Below, in pieces: positions 1 to 6,820 of a stretch of 12,192 bases of DNA; within the stretch, counting starts at the first letter, position 1, and each line of letters begins with the position of its first letter. Origin of the DNA: Chloroflexota bacterium (GTDB lineage Bacteria; Chloroflexota; Ktedonobacteria; Ktedonobacterales; Ktedonobacteraceae); NCBI GenBank assembly GCA_005879655.1, contig VBJK01000269.1, positions 1 through 12,192 on the forward strand, given 5' to 3'. A program made the position numbers and the translations under genes. Below the pieces are notes generated by a model. That model ran no database searches. It worked only from the letters and a program-made list of their open reading frames with translations, and was not told the origin of the DNA.

Positions 1-1
1 G

Positions 2-253
2 TGGAATGTCGATCCACGTGATTGGTCTCGTCCTGGTATAAATACGATCTACGCGCGTGTAATGACTCAAACGCAAAACGGTTCTATCATTCTTTTACAC
101 GACGGGGGAGGCGACCGCTCTCAGACTGTTGCAGCGCTGCCCATGATTATTCAACGGCTGCAAAGTTACGGCTTCCAGTTCGTCACGCTGCAACAGCTCA
201 TTCACGATACTCATGCAGCCGCTCCCACAAAAAAGACGCAGTCTACTCAATGA
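2..253 (+). CDS. Polysaccharide deacetylase (NodB-like), C-terminal fragment
   Basis: The reading frame is open from the left edge of the window and ends at TGA 251-253, so only about the last 83 residues are present. The fragment reads WNVDPRDW, then a Gly-Ser-Ile-Ile-Leu-Leu-His-Asp block followed by GGGDRSQT, then a terminal helix and strand ending FVTLQQL. This is the usual C-terminal third of the NodB/CE4 deacetylase fold: the 'vD..DW' segment, the LLHD motif that lines the active site, and the closing 'ii..L...G..fvtl..l' element. Family members remove N- or O-acetyl groups from cell-wall or surface polysaccharides. The catalytic Asp/His-His metal triad would be upstream and cannot be checked. 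An internal ATG at 62 is not a likely start, because the conserved sequence begins before it. The stop lies inside the 3' end of the convergent folE gene (11-bp overlap). The family assignment is fairly secure; the substrate is unknown. Confidence 0.82.
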   Translation, partial: WNVDPRDWSRPGINTIYARVMTQTQNGSIILLHDGGGDRSQTVAALPMIIQRLQSYGFQFVTLQQLIHDTHAAAPTKKTQSTQ

Positions 254-887
254 GCCGCAAAAATTCCATACGGGTCTCGCTTTCAGAGCGAAAGACCCCG
301 CGCATGACGGAAGAGGTCATTTTGCCCGGCGTACGAATACCACGCGATGTCATACAAAGATGTTCCCCCTTTAAGACTACCGCTACGTTCTCCGTTCCTG
401 TAATGCGAGTAATCTCGTCGGCGATCTGCTGACCAAGCCGCTCCTGCAACTGCAAGCGATGCGCAAACTGATGGGCAATGCGCGCAAATTTAGACAAGCC
501 AAGAATCTTGTTATCTGCAATATAGCCTATTGCTACATCGCACCAAAAAGGCAACATATGATGCTCACATAAAGATGATACGCGCAATCCAGACACACAC
601 ACCATCTGATCAACAGCCATAGAATCAAAACATGTCTCCGTCTTGCCGGGATCATATTCGATAAACTCTCTCCAAGAGTCTGCCCAGCGACGTGGCGTCT
701 CAAGCAATCCTTCTCGGTCGGGATCTTCGCCAATTGCGATAAGCAGCTCGCGTCCTAGCTCAAGCAACCGGGGATAATCGACCTTTTTAGCCAGGACTTC
801 AAAGTTTACCAATTGTTCATCGTGTCCGTTTTGTCTATTTTGTCTATTAAAACCATTGTTATGGGCATGATCCATATGCAAAACCAT
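243..887 (-). CDS. folE: GTP cyclohydrolase I (FolE, type IA)
   Basis: This 214-residue protein should convert GTP to 7,8-dihydroneopterin triphosphate, the first step shared by folate and 7-deazaguanine synthesis. The zinc-site signature SLCEHHMLPF lies at residues 105-114, with Cys107 and His110 as expected ligands and Cys178 (in GEHLCMTSRG) as the third. The GLSKFARI block (130-137) and the PDREGLLETPRR block (56-67) are also typical, and the length is normal for the family. Residues 1-25 are a non-conserved, Asn/Gln-rich extension that includes NRQNRQN, encoded by a short duplicated DNA unit. The first ATG is chosen because GGAGGA lies about 11 nt upstream; an in-frame ATG four codons later would be too far from it. 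It is the last gene of the queC-queD-queE-folE operon, 24 bp after queE, so its main product probably feeds QueD, although folate synthesis could share it. Confidence 0.96.
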   Translation of the reverse strand: MVLHMDHAHNNGFNRQNRQNGHDEQLVNFEVLAKKVDYPRLLELGRELLIAIGEDPDREGLLETPRRWADSWREFIEYDPGKTETCFDSMAVDQMVCVSGLRVSSLCEHHMLPFWCDVAIGYIADNKILGLSKFARIAHQFAHRLQLQERLGQQIADEITRITGTENVAVVLKGEHLCMTSRGIRTPGKMTSSVMRGVFRSESETRMEFLRLIE

Positions 888-911
888 AACTATTTCACTC
901 CTCCAGAATTT

Positions 912-1670
912 TTACACGCCACGCTTATTACCCCATAGCAACGTGTGAAGTTGGGGTAACACTGTCACACTATACCATTGATCTTGCGTTACACGCTGGA
1001 TCAGCCAATCTAGACGATTGAGAATGCCGGGTATATCAATCTCCTGTGCTATATGTGGTGGTGTATGATTACCGGCTTGCAAGTACACTGGCAGATTGGG
1101 ATAACGCGCCGCTACATCTTTCGCATATGCATAATCCTCGTTGTCGAACACAACGATCTTCAGACAAATTTCTGGCTGTCTGCCATCCCGACCATGCCTA
1201 GCGTAAGTGATACAACGATCCAGGCGCTCCCAGCGAGTTATCTGCTTACTACTGGGCGGCTTGGGCGATAGGGTGAGGTAATCCAGTTTAGCGAACCAGC
1301 TCTGGGCTACACTTCCCTGCGTCTCGATCGCAAATGTGTACCCGTGGCTATGCCCTAGATCGAGCAGGTCGCCTAGAGGCTGGATTGCAGGATTGCCCCC
1401 TGAAAGCGTGACAAGTATGGGTTTATAACCGGAGAGTCGTTGTATCTCTGCAAAGACCTCTTCGGTGGTCATCGCATGCCAATCAGCTTTATATTCGGGT
1501 AAAACCGCATAGAGTGTGTCACACCAGCTACATTTATAATCGCATCCGCCCGTTCGCACAAACACAGTCGGTCTTCCAACCAGCGCGCCTTCACCTTGTA
1601 GCGTAGGACCAAAACATTCTGAAATCATTATATTATGTATCGCCGTATTCGTCCCTCTATCCGTCGCCAT
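912..1670 (-). CDS. queE: 7-carboxy-7-deazaguanine synthase (radical SAM QueE)
   Basis: This 252-residue radical SAM enzyme converts 6-carboxy-5,6,7,8-tetrahydropterin to 7-carboxy-7-deazaguanine, the ring-contracting step of preQ0 synthesis. The N-terminal FGPTLQGEG (20-28) is a QueE hallmark. The cluster motif is CX3CX2C (Cys43, Cys47, Cys50, in GCDYKCSWCD), which binds the 4Fe-4S cluster with SAM. TLSGGNPAIQ is the SAM-binding GGE-like motif with Asn in place of Glu, as I recall from Bacillus-type QueE, and LSPKPPSS further on is also conserved. Only 4 bp separate it from the queD stop, so the two are probably translationally coupled. An internal ATG at residue 15 has no well-placed ribosome site, so the first ATG is kept. 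Function is highly secure from motifs and neighbours together. Confidence 0.95.
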   Translation of the reverse strand: MATDRGTNTAIHNIMISECFGPTLQGEGALVGRPTVFVRTGGCDYKCSWCDTLYAVLPEYKADWHAMTTEEVFAEIQRLSGYKPILVTLSGGNPAIQPLGDLLDLGHSHGYTFAIETQGSVAQSWFAKLDYLTLSPKPPSSKQITRWERLDRCITYARHGRDGRQPEICLKIVVFDNEDYAYAKDVAARYPNLPVYLQAGNHTPPHIAQEIDIPGILNRLDWLIQRVTQDQWYSVTVLPQLHTLLWGNKRGV

Positions 1671-1674
1671 GCCT

Positions 1675-2127
1675 TCATACCAATCCTCTCTCGACTCTTG
1701 TAATCTCTACATACCCCTTCTCTGTCTCCCACAAACGTATACGATACAGCAGCTCTTCTGCTAGACCGCCGATGACGAGGGCATCCCAGATCCAGTGTAC
1801 GAGATTCTCAGCCGTTGTCCGAATACCAGTGAGTGTATTCAGGTCGTTATGATCCATGCCGCCCTTTTCAGCACCCACTAGCGGACCGCGCGGTATGGAG
1901 TCCGAGAGTGTCTCTATGATGGTCATATTCACAATACGTTTGAGGTCATCAAAATCTATCACCATTCCATCATCACTCTCGCCCGGAGCATCGATTAGCG
2001 GTCCACGCAAGGAGATCTCTAAGCGGTAAGAATGACCGTGAGGATGACTACATTTTCCCCGATGATTTGGTAAATGATGTGATGCCTCAAAGCGAAATTC
2101 GCGTGTAATAATGGCGAATCTTGTCAT
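1675..2127 (-). CDS. queD: 6-carboxytetrahydropterin synthase (QueD/PTPS family)
   Basis: This 150-residue enzyme should turn dihydroneopterin triphosphate into 6-carboxy-5,6,7,8-tetrahydropterin. FRFEASHHL (11-19) supplies one zinc histidine and CSHPHGH (26-32) supplies two more (His30, His32) plus the catalytic Cys26; CX3HGH is the QueD version of the motif. Further conserved features are GMVIDFDDLK (54-63), MDHNDLN with Asp92-His93, TTAENLVHWIW, and the substrate-binding Glu134 in LWETE. It is somewhat longer than the usual 120 or so residues, owing to an insert around residues 74-90 (PRGPLVGAEKGG). The start is well supported by GGAGG 6 nt upstream of the ATG. It sits between queC (43 bp upstream) and queE (4 bp downstream) in the operon. 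The related 6-pyruvoyl-tetrahydropterin synthase is a less likely alternative in this context. Confidence 0.95.
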   Translation of the reverse strand: MTRFAIITREFRFEASHHLPNHRGKCSHPHGHSYRLEISLRGPLIDAPGESDDGMVIDFDDLKRIVNMTIIETLSDSIPRGPLVGAEKGGMDHNDLNTLTGIRTTAENLVHWIWDALVIGGLAEELLYRIRLWETEKGYVEITRVERGLV

Positions 2128-2170
2128 GCGCTGCCTCCATCTCTCTCAGGTACACTCCGCTATTAACCTC

Positions 2171-2947
2171 TCATACTGGCTCTGGGCGACCTGGCAGATG
2201 TAGATATTCTTCTGGATCATAAGCATACACGGTAAGATCTAACACTCCTGCTAGCTTGAGAGCCTCATAACGTTCGACACACGTTCCGCAACGACCACAA
2301 TGCTGATCTCCATAGCCACCACTACCACCCTCATAACAACTCCAGGTCAACTCGAATGGCACATGCAGACTGGCCCCAAGATGAGCAATCTGAGCCTTTG
2401 TAAAATGCATAAATGGGACCTCGACGGTAATAGCCGCCCCGTCCATGGCAACACGAAGCATCGTATTAAATGCATCAACAAAGCTCTGGCGGCAGTCAGG
2501 ATACTGCGCATGGTCTCCCTGATGGGCGGCATATGCGACAATGCTGGCCCGCTCTCCCCATGCCAGGGTGACTGCCTGGAGCAACATATTTGGATTGCGA
2601 TATGGTACCACAGTTGCTCTCATGCTGTCAGCGGTATAATGGCCATGAGGCATCTGTACCGTGGTATTAATCAGAGCGGAGTCTGAAGCGGCGAGCAAGC
2701 GTGCAATGGGCAATTCAATTACATCGTGCTGAATGTGTAATGGGTCCGCACCTCGGCTGTAGCGCTCGCCCAAGTGGAAGATGTAGCGCTCAGCATAGTC
2801 CAACTCCTTCACATGCTTCTGACCGTAGTTGAAGGAGAGGAGGTGCAAGTTGAAACCAGCGGCAGCATAGTAATGTGCCAGTACACAACTATCCATACCA
2901 CCACTCACAATTAAAACAGCTTTTTCTCTTTTTGACGCTATAGACAT
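2171..2947 (-). CDS. queC: 7-cyano-7-deazaguanine (preQ0) synthase
   Basis: This 258-residue ATP-dependent PP-loop enzyme converts 7-carboxy-7-deazaguanine, with ammonia, to the nitrile preQ0. The pyrophosphate-binding loop SGGMDS is at residues 15-20. VPYRNPNML (114-122) and YPDCR (149-153) are conserved QueC blocks. Four C-terminal cysteines (204, 217, 220, 223; WSCY ... HCGRCGTC) form the structural zinc site. The start is set by GAGGAGA just upstream of the ATG (ending about 6 nt before it). It is the first gene of the minus-strand preQ0 operon, with a long gene-free region before it, so the operon promoter should lie there. I looked for a preQ1 riboswitch in the leader and could not recognise one. 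The residue after VPYRN is Pro, where many QueC proteins carry Gly; this is a small deviation and the call is not in doubt. Confidence 0.96.
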   Translation of the reverse strand: MSIASKREKAVLIVSGGMDSCVLAHYYAAAGFNLHLLSFNYGQKHVKELDYAERYIFHLGERYSRGADPLHIQHDVIELPIARLLAASDSALINTTVQMPHGHYTADSMRATVVPYRNPNMLLQAVTLAWGERASIVAYAAHQGDHAQYPDCRQSFVDAFNTMLRVAMDGAAITVEVPFMHFTKAQIAHLGASLHVPFELTWSCYEGGSGGYGDQHCGRCGTCVERYEALKLAGVLDLTVYAYDPEEYLHLPGRPEPV

Positions 2948-3511
2948 GATTTTCTCCTCTGTAGTATTCCTGGCAAGGACTTATAACCCCGCATGAGGCA
3001 ATAGCCGTCGATACTCTGATTGCAACGTTTTCTCTCTTCCCGCGATGCGCTTGAGGATACTGCCATGCAAAAACGATTACCTTCATCTTACCATGCATAG
3101 CAAAGTCACTAACAGTATGCCTTCATGCTTATGAGAGGAAAGTCACCGGAGCGCCCAAGGCCACACACAAACAAATAGAGAAGATGACACTGACAGGAAA
3201 TCAGATAGGTGGTGAGCGTATAAACACTTATGTTGGAGAGAACCTGCACGCTAACCGTATCAATCATCTTCTCTACATCAACAATATCATGAACAAGCGC
3301 AATTATGCGGTCTCTTGCTCCTTGAAAGTATGCTGTGTCATCAGGGTAGCACTCGGCTATCCCGTATACTTTTGGTATTTGCATCCAGGAATCTGACGGT
3401 GTCTCTTAGAAAGCTCTACAATGAAAAAGCTGGGGGTTGCCCATTCTTTAACGTCCACTCATCAGGAAAACGAGATCGGGCAAGAAGGACTGCATTGCTC
3501 CCTCAAATAGA
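2948..3511. other. Gene-free region upstream of queC
   Basis: Between the queC start and the oxidase terminator there are about 560 bp without a convincing gene. The queC promoter and leader must lie in the left part, since queC opens the operon. I see no clear -35/-10 pair: TTGCAA with TATTGC at 16-bp spacing (around 3001-3025, minus strand) is only a weak candidate. No preQ1-I type A-rich tail (AAAAAACTA) follows a hairpin here. Open frames on both strands (for example minus 3109-3384 and plus 3315-3614) lack ribosome sites and recognisable domains. The first 45 or so residues of the minus 3109-3384 frame look protein-like and could be an eroded gene remnant. Confidence 0.6.
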
Positions 3512-3532
3512 AGCCCTGCAAGAAGCAGGGCT
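3504..3532 (-). terminator. Probable terminator of the FAD oxidase gene
   Basis: AGCCCTGC (3512-3519) and GCAGGGCT (3525-3532) form a perfect 8-bp G+C-rich stem with a 5-nt loop. It lies about 35 bp past the oxidase stop. Read on the minus strand, the stem is followed by TTCTATTTG, an interrupted T tract. In the plus direction no T tract follows. The shape and position fit an intrinsic terminator of moderate strength for the minus-strand oxidase. Confidence 0.65.
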
Positions 3533-3566
3533 GTCGCTAGTAAGGACTTCAGTTCTCCCAGCAGTA

Positions 3567-4910
3567 TCACTTGTTTGGAGTGATATTCTGGTTCACATGG
3601 AACAGATTGTTTGAGTCATACGTTGCTTTGATCTGCGCCAGTCGGACGTAGTTGTCGCGATATGCCGCTTTTACGTTTTCGGCCCCCTCATCCATCATCA
3701 TATTGATATAGCCCCCTCCCGCTGAATAGGGATGCAATGCCATCCAGTAGTCCCTGGCCCACTGGATCATACGCTCGTTGTTGACCGGGTCGGGATCGAC
3801 ACCGACGATCACCTCGGCGAAGTTGGCGTCACGGAAGCTGAATGCGGTATCGCTCATGCTGGCCCGATGGGCAGCGCCGTTGATTGGATAGAGGTGCATC
3901 GTAGAGTGCATCGTCGGCAGTTGAGTACCATACTTCACGTGCAAATCGATCACCCTGTCGCTCAGGTCGGTGAAGAAGTCGGCCTTCCAGTACCACTGCA
4001 AGCCTGGTGGGTATACCGCGTCGAACAAGCTCTGTAGAACCGGCCATGGGATCGATGCGACGAAGTCCAGCGCTGGGGAGCGAAAGGCACGAATTGGTTT
4101 GAAAAGCTCTTCGGCCTGCTCCAGCGGCGCGCTGGAACACCACACAAACCCGAACCAGCCGTTGATCTGCTCAGGAGCGCTCAAGATGAAGTCACGCCAG
4201 AACTTTATCAAGTCAGTCGCCAGTTCGAGCGGCCAGAACATAGGCCCACCATAGACCATGCTGATTGGATGTAATTGGAACAGGAACGACGTGACGACAC
4301 CGAAGTTACCGCCACCACCGCGTACAGCCCAGAACAGGTTTGGATGATTCTTGGCGCTGGCTGTGACAAAGCTGCCATCGGCGAGCACCATGTCAACGCT
4401 GAGCAAGTTGTCGATCGTCAGGCCCAGTGTACGCGAGAGGTAGCCGATGCCTCCGCCTAAGGTCAGTCCACCAACACCAGTCGTCGAAATGAAGCCACTC
4501 GGCGTGGCTAGCCCGAAGGCGTGAGTGGCATGGTCCACCTCACCCCAGGTGCAGCCACCTTCGACGCGAACAGTACGAGCGGACGGATCGACGCGTATAC
4601 CCTTCATGCCCGACAGGTCGATCACCAGACCGTCATCGCAGGTACCCAGACCGGGGCCGCTGTGCCCTCCGCCTCGCACGGCCAATGTCAGTTTATGCTC
4701 ACGGGCGAAGTTGATCGCCGCGATCACATCGGCTACATCCATACAGCGGGCGATCAGCGCGGGTCGCTTCTCAATCATGCCGTTGTAGACCCGGCAAGCC
4801 TGCTCATAGCCAGCATCGCTGGGACGCAGCAACGTGCCCCGCAGGCGCGCTGCAAGCTCCTGAAGCGCCGTTTCCTCCTGAGAGACGCTCGTAGTTTGCT
4901 GTTCAGTCAT
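3567..4910 (-). CDS. FAD-linked oxidase, berberine-bridge-enzyme type
   Basis: This 447-residue flavoprotein of the PCMH (vanillyl-alcohol-oxidase) superfamily probably oxidises a small organic molecule with O2 as acceptor; the substrate cannot be deduced. The FAD-binding domain spans roughly residues 50-220: RGGGHS (79-84) carries His83, the expected 8-alpha-histidyl attachment point, followed by the IDLSGMKGI and VEGGCTWGEVD strands and GVGGLTLGGGIGYLSR. The C-terminal BBE motif (about 425-445, ending NNLFHVNQNITP) covers the flavin. In bicovalent family members a Cys precedes the TVG.GG loop; here the aligned sequence is GFISTTGVGG with Ile, so single-histidine attachment is predicted, as in 6-hydroxy-D-nicotine oxidase. 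There is no signal peptide, so it is probably cytoplasmic. AGGAGAAAGG directly before the ATG supports the start. It appears monocistronic, with its own terminator and upstream operator-like repeats. By eye it is richer in G+C than its neighbours, which hints at later acquisition. Confidence 0.88.
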   Translation of the reverse strand: MTEQQTTSVSQEETALQELAARLRGTLLRPSDAGYEQACRVYNGMIEKRPALIARCMDVADVIAAINFAREHKLTLAVRGGGHSGPGLGTCDDGLVIDLSGMKGIRVDPSARTVRVEGGCTWGEVDHATHAFGLATPSGFISTTGVGGLTLGGGIGYLSRTLGLTIDNLLSVDMVLADGSFVTASAKNHPNLFWAVRGGGGNFGVVTSFLFQLHPISMVYGGPMFWPLELATDLIKFWRDFILSAPEQINGWFGFVWCSSAPLEQAEELFKPIRAFRSPALDFVASIPWPVLQSLFDAVYPPGLQWYWKADFFTDLSDRVIDLHVKYGTQLPTMHSTMHLYPINGAAHRASMSDTAFSFRDANFAEVIVGVDPDPVNNERMIQWARDYWMALHPYSAGGGYINMMMDEGAENVKAAYRDNYVRLAQIKATYDSNNLFHVNQNITPNK

Positions 4911-4924
4911 ACCTTTCTCCTTGT

Positions 4925-4965
4925 TTATACTGTTGTGTAAGTTGTGTATACAACAAACAATATAC
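4925..4965 (-). promoter_or_regulatory. Possible operator upstream of the FAD oxidase
   Basis: The 50 bp before the oxidase start is A+T-rich and repetitive. GTTGTGTA occurs twice in a row (4932-4939 and 4941-4948), TGTTGT (4931-4936) is mirrored by ACAACA (4950-4955), and the palindrome GTATAC sits at 4946-4951. Such an arrangement next to a start codon resembles a dimeric repressor site (TetR, MarR or GntR type). No regulator gene is adjacent in the window and I could not place a confident promoter, so this is a suggestion from symmetry only. Confidence 0.35.
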
Positions 4966-5054
4966 CGATCTCATGCAAAAGCCGATGATTTTTCGACAAG
5001 CATGGCATGATAGACAGCACAATAGTCACTACCAGCAGAGTTCTCACAACGTGG

Positions 5055-5100
5055 AATGCAGCTCGTTGGAGAGGTTGTAGCCTCTCCAACGAGCTGCATT
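5055..5100 (-). terminator. Perfect 20-bp-stem hairpin after the PP2C gene
   Basis: AATGCAGCTCGTTGGAGAGG (5055-5074) is repeated exactly in inverted form at 5081-5100, separated by the 6-nt loop TTGTAG. The hairpin starts 22 bp past the PP2C stop on the minus strand, the usual position for a transcription end. It has no T tract on either strand, so it is either a terminator of unusual form, an RNA 3'-end stabiliser, or a small dispersed palindromic repeat. The stem itself is certain; the role is inferred. Confidence 0.6.
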
Positions 5101-5121
5101 ATCAGGTTACTTTATGTTGAA

Positions 5122-6762
5122 TTACTTCGGCACGACAGCAACTACCACAGCGCTGATATTGTCAGCACCACCACCATCGAGAGCTGCTTGAATGAGCATT
5201 GAGCTAATGCGTGACGCATGTGGAGCGGCAGTAGCAATAATGCGAGAGATGTCGGGATCACGCACCATTTCCCATAGACCATCAGAACAAAGCAACAGGA
5301 CATCACCAGTTTGCAGCGGCTCGACAGATGCATCGAGTTCGACCGAGGCCTTTTCTCCCAGACAACGGTAGATTTGATTACGCTTGGGATGAGTGTAAAT
5401 GTCATCGCGCTTAATCACGCCATCCTCAACCAGACGAGCAACCATAGAGTGATCACGCGTGAGCTGTTTCAGTCCTTCACCGGGACGATAACGATAGGTA
5501 CGACTATCACCAACATTTACAATATGAGCGGTAGTCCCGACGACAAGTGCTGCGGTCATCGTTGTTCCCATCATACGCTCTTGTTGCCGATTGCGCTGAT
5601 AAATGCCAAGATTGGCTCGATGTACGCCTTCCAGCAACAGTTCATCGAACGCCTCATCTGTGTCTTCTTGCCGCAGAAGTGTTGGAGCCACGACATCGCT
5701 GATAGCTTGGATGGCCATGCGGCTCGCCATCTGTCCATTGGCATGCCCTCCCATGCCATCGGCAATCACAAAGAGGCCCACCGGCTGTTGTCCCTCTTTA
5801 CCGTCTCTCACCCCTTGAATAGCAAAAAGGTTATCTTCATTTGGTGAGTTTTTCCGCGCAATACCAGGATCTAATCCCATACCAACGACAAGACGTAAGG
5901 GGGTCTCTTGCACGGCAGAAGCTTGCTCTTCCTCATCATCTTTGCCCGGTATGGTAGGACGCTGGTCGATATCAGCTAGTTCCCCTTTACGCTTAACATC
6001 AGGAAATGTATCGTCACGATGGTCTTCCACCTCTTCATGTGGACGAGGCACGATATACAGCCCTGAACGTGCAGAAGTGGACGGTTGCACCAGCGGGGAC
6101 GGCGCTACTGGCACAGTGGGCGGCATCTCTGGCAGAAGAGCAGTCGAATGTGCAACCATTGCATTCGTTTGTTCCGCTGGACCTGCGAAACCTACCCCTC
6201 CCCTTGCACGCGCGATGCCCTTGATCCCGCCTTCACCAGATGGCTTGACCCCAGCAGTTGCTCTGACATTCCCAACAAATTGTGAGGCACGTGCTACCGC
6301 AGATGCTTGTGGAGTAGCAACAGCAGGAGCAAACATCAGAGATTGAGGTTGCCATGCTGTTATTACCTGATCTAATCTCGCATCGGCTTCGCGCTCTCTT
6401 ACTGCCATCCGTTCCGCCATAAGCTCGGCTTCTTCCAGATCACGAGAAAAGTCCTGTCGCCCATAGACATTCTGCCACCAGTATGTGGCGGTCTTTATTG
6501 CTGCAACAACCAACAGAATCCATAGGATGAGTAAAGAGGTTGATATCAGCATTAGACCTACAAGTGGCAGCAAGACATTTACACCATTTCTAGCCCACAA
6601 GTCAGGTATTTGTGGCAGCACTGTTGCCGCTAAACCCCATGCCGGGGGAGGAAAACCTCCCGCCAACGAGTAGAGGAGTATTCCGCTCAGAAGCAGGCTC
6701 ACGCTTACAGCTATTCTGACCCACTGATATGTCCTATACGCTACTTTCAGTTTTTGTATCAT
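5122..6762 (-). CDS. Membrane-anchored PP2C-type Ser/Thr protein phosphatase
   Basis: The protein has 546 residues from this start and should dephosphorylate Ser/Thr-phosphorylated proteins using Mg/Mn. Two hydrophobic segments (about 16-35 and 62-88) anchor it, with a short outer loop between them. A charged, probably coiled helix follows (about 104-135), then an Ala/Pro-rich linker to about 290, then the PP2C domain in the cytoplasm. Catalytic motifs are in order: NSPNEDN (metal Asp310), ADGMGGH (Asp335), MGTTMTAAL, VNVGDSR (Asp419), LTRDHS, LLCSDGLW (Asp494) and GGADNIS (Asp534), so it looks fully active. The frame can be opened 17 codons earlier (ATG at 6813), but that ATG lacks a ribosome site and overlaps a promoter-like sequence, whereas ATG 6762 has GAGGG 7 nt upstream. 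It is the third gene of the unit with the LamG-like and repeat membrane proteins, and no partner kinase is seen. TM segments with a cytoplasmic phosphatase suggest control by an outside signal or by its neighbours. Confidence 0.93.
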   Translation of the reverse strand: MIQKLKVAYRTYQWVRIAVSVSLLLSGILLYSLAGGFPPPAWGLAATVLPQIPDLWARNGVNVLLPLVGLMLISTSLLILWILLVVAAIKTATYWWQNVYGRQDFSRDLEEAELMAERMAVREREADARLDQVITAWQPQSLMFAPAVATPQASAVARASQFVGNVRATAGVKPSGEGGIKGIARARGGVGFAGPAEQTNAMVAHSTALLPEMPPTVPVAPSPLVQPSTSARSGLYIVPRPHEEVEDHRDDTFPDVKRKGELADIDQRPTIPGKDDEEEQASAVQETPLRLVVGMGLDPGIARKNSPNEDNLFAIQGVRDGKEGQQPVGLFVIADGMGGHANGQMASRMAIQAISDVVAPTLLRQEDTDEAFDELLLEGVHRANLGIYQRNRQQERMMGTTMTAALVVGTTAHIVNVGDSRTYRYRPGEGLKQLTRDHSMVARLVEDGVIKRDDIYTHPKRNQIYRCLGEKASVELDASVEPLQTGDVLLLCSDGLWEMVRDPDISRIIATAAPHASRISSMLIQAALDGGGADNISAVVVAVVPK

Positions 6763-6769
6763 ACTACGT

Positions 6770-6774
6770 CCCTC
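6770..6774 (-). promoter_or_regulatory. Ribosome binding site that decides the PP2C start
   Basis: GAGGG on the minus strand lies 7 nt before ATG 6760-6762. The upstream in-frame ATG at 6813 has only an A+T-rich sequence before it. This supports the shorter protein. Confidence 0.55.
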
Positions 6775-6820
6775 TGCACTTTCTCGATTTTTCTTCCATC
6801 GCTTGCTTAGCATATATTCT

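Noticed and set aside
2948..3120. preQ1 riboswitch in the queC leader
   Set aside because: I could not find the preQ1-I pattern of a small hairpin followed by an A-rich tail and AACTA near the ribosome site, nor an obvious preQ1-II or -III fold. A covariance-model search would settle it.
3421..3510. Short plus-strand frame (MKKLGVAHSLTSTHQEN...) resembling the end of an IS integrase domain
   Set aside because: Only a loose spacing of G.V.HS...H...N...LK is shared, with no DDE residues, no terminal repeats and no ribosome site. The similarity is too weak to call an insertion sequence remnant.
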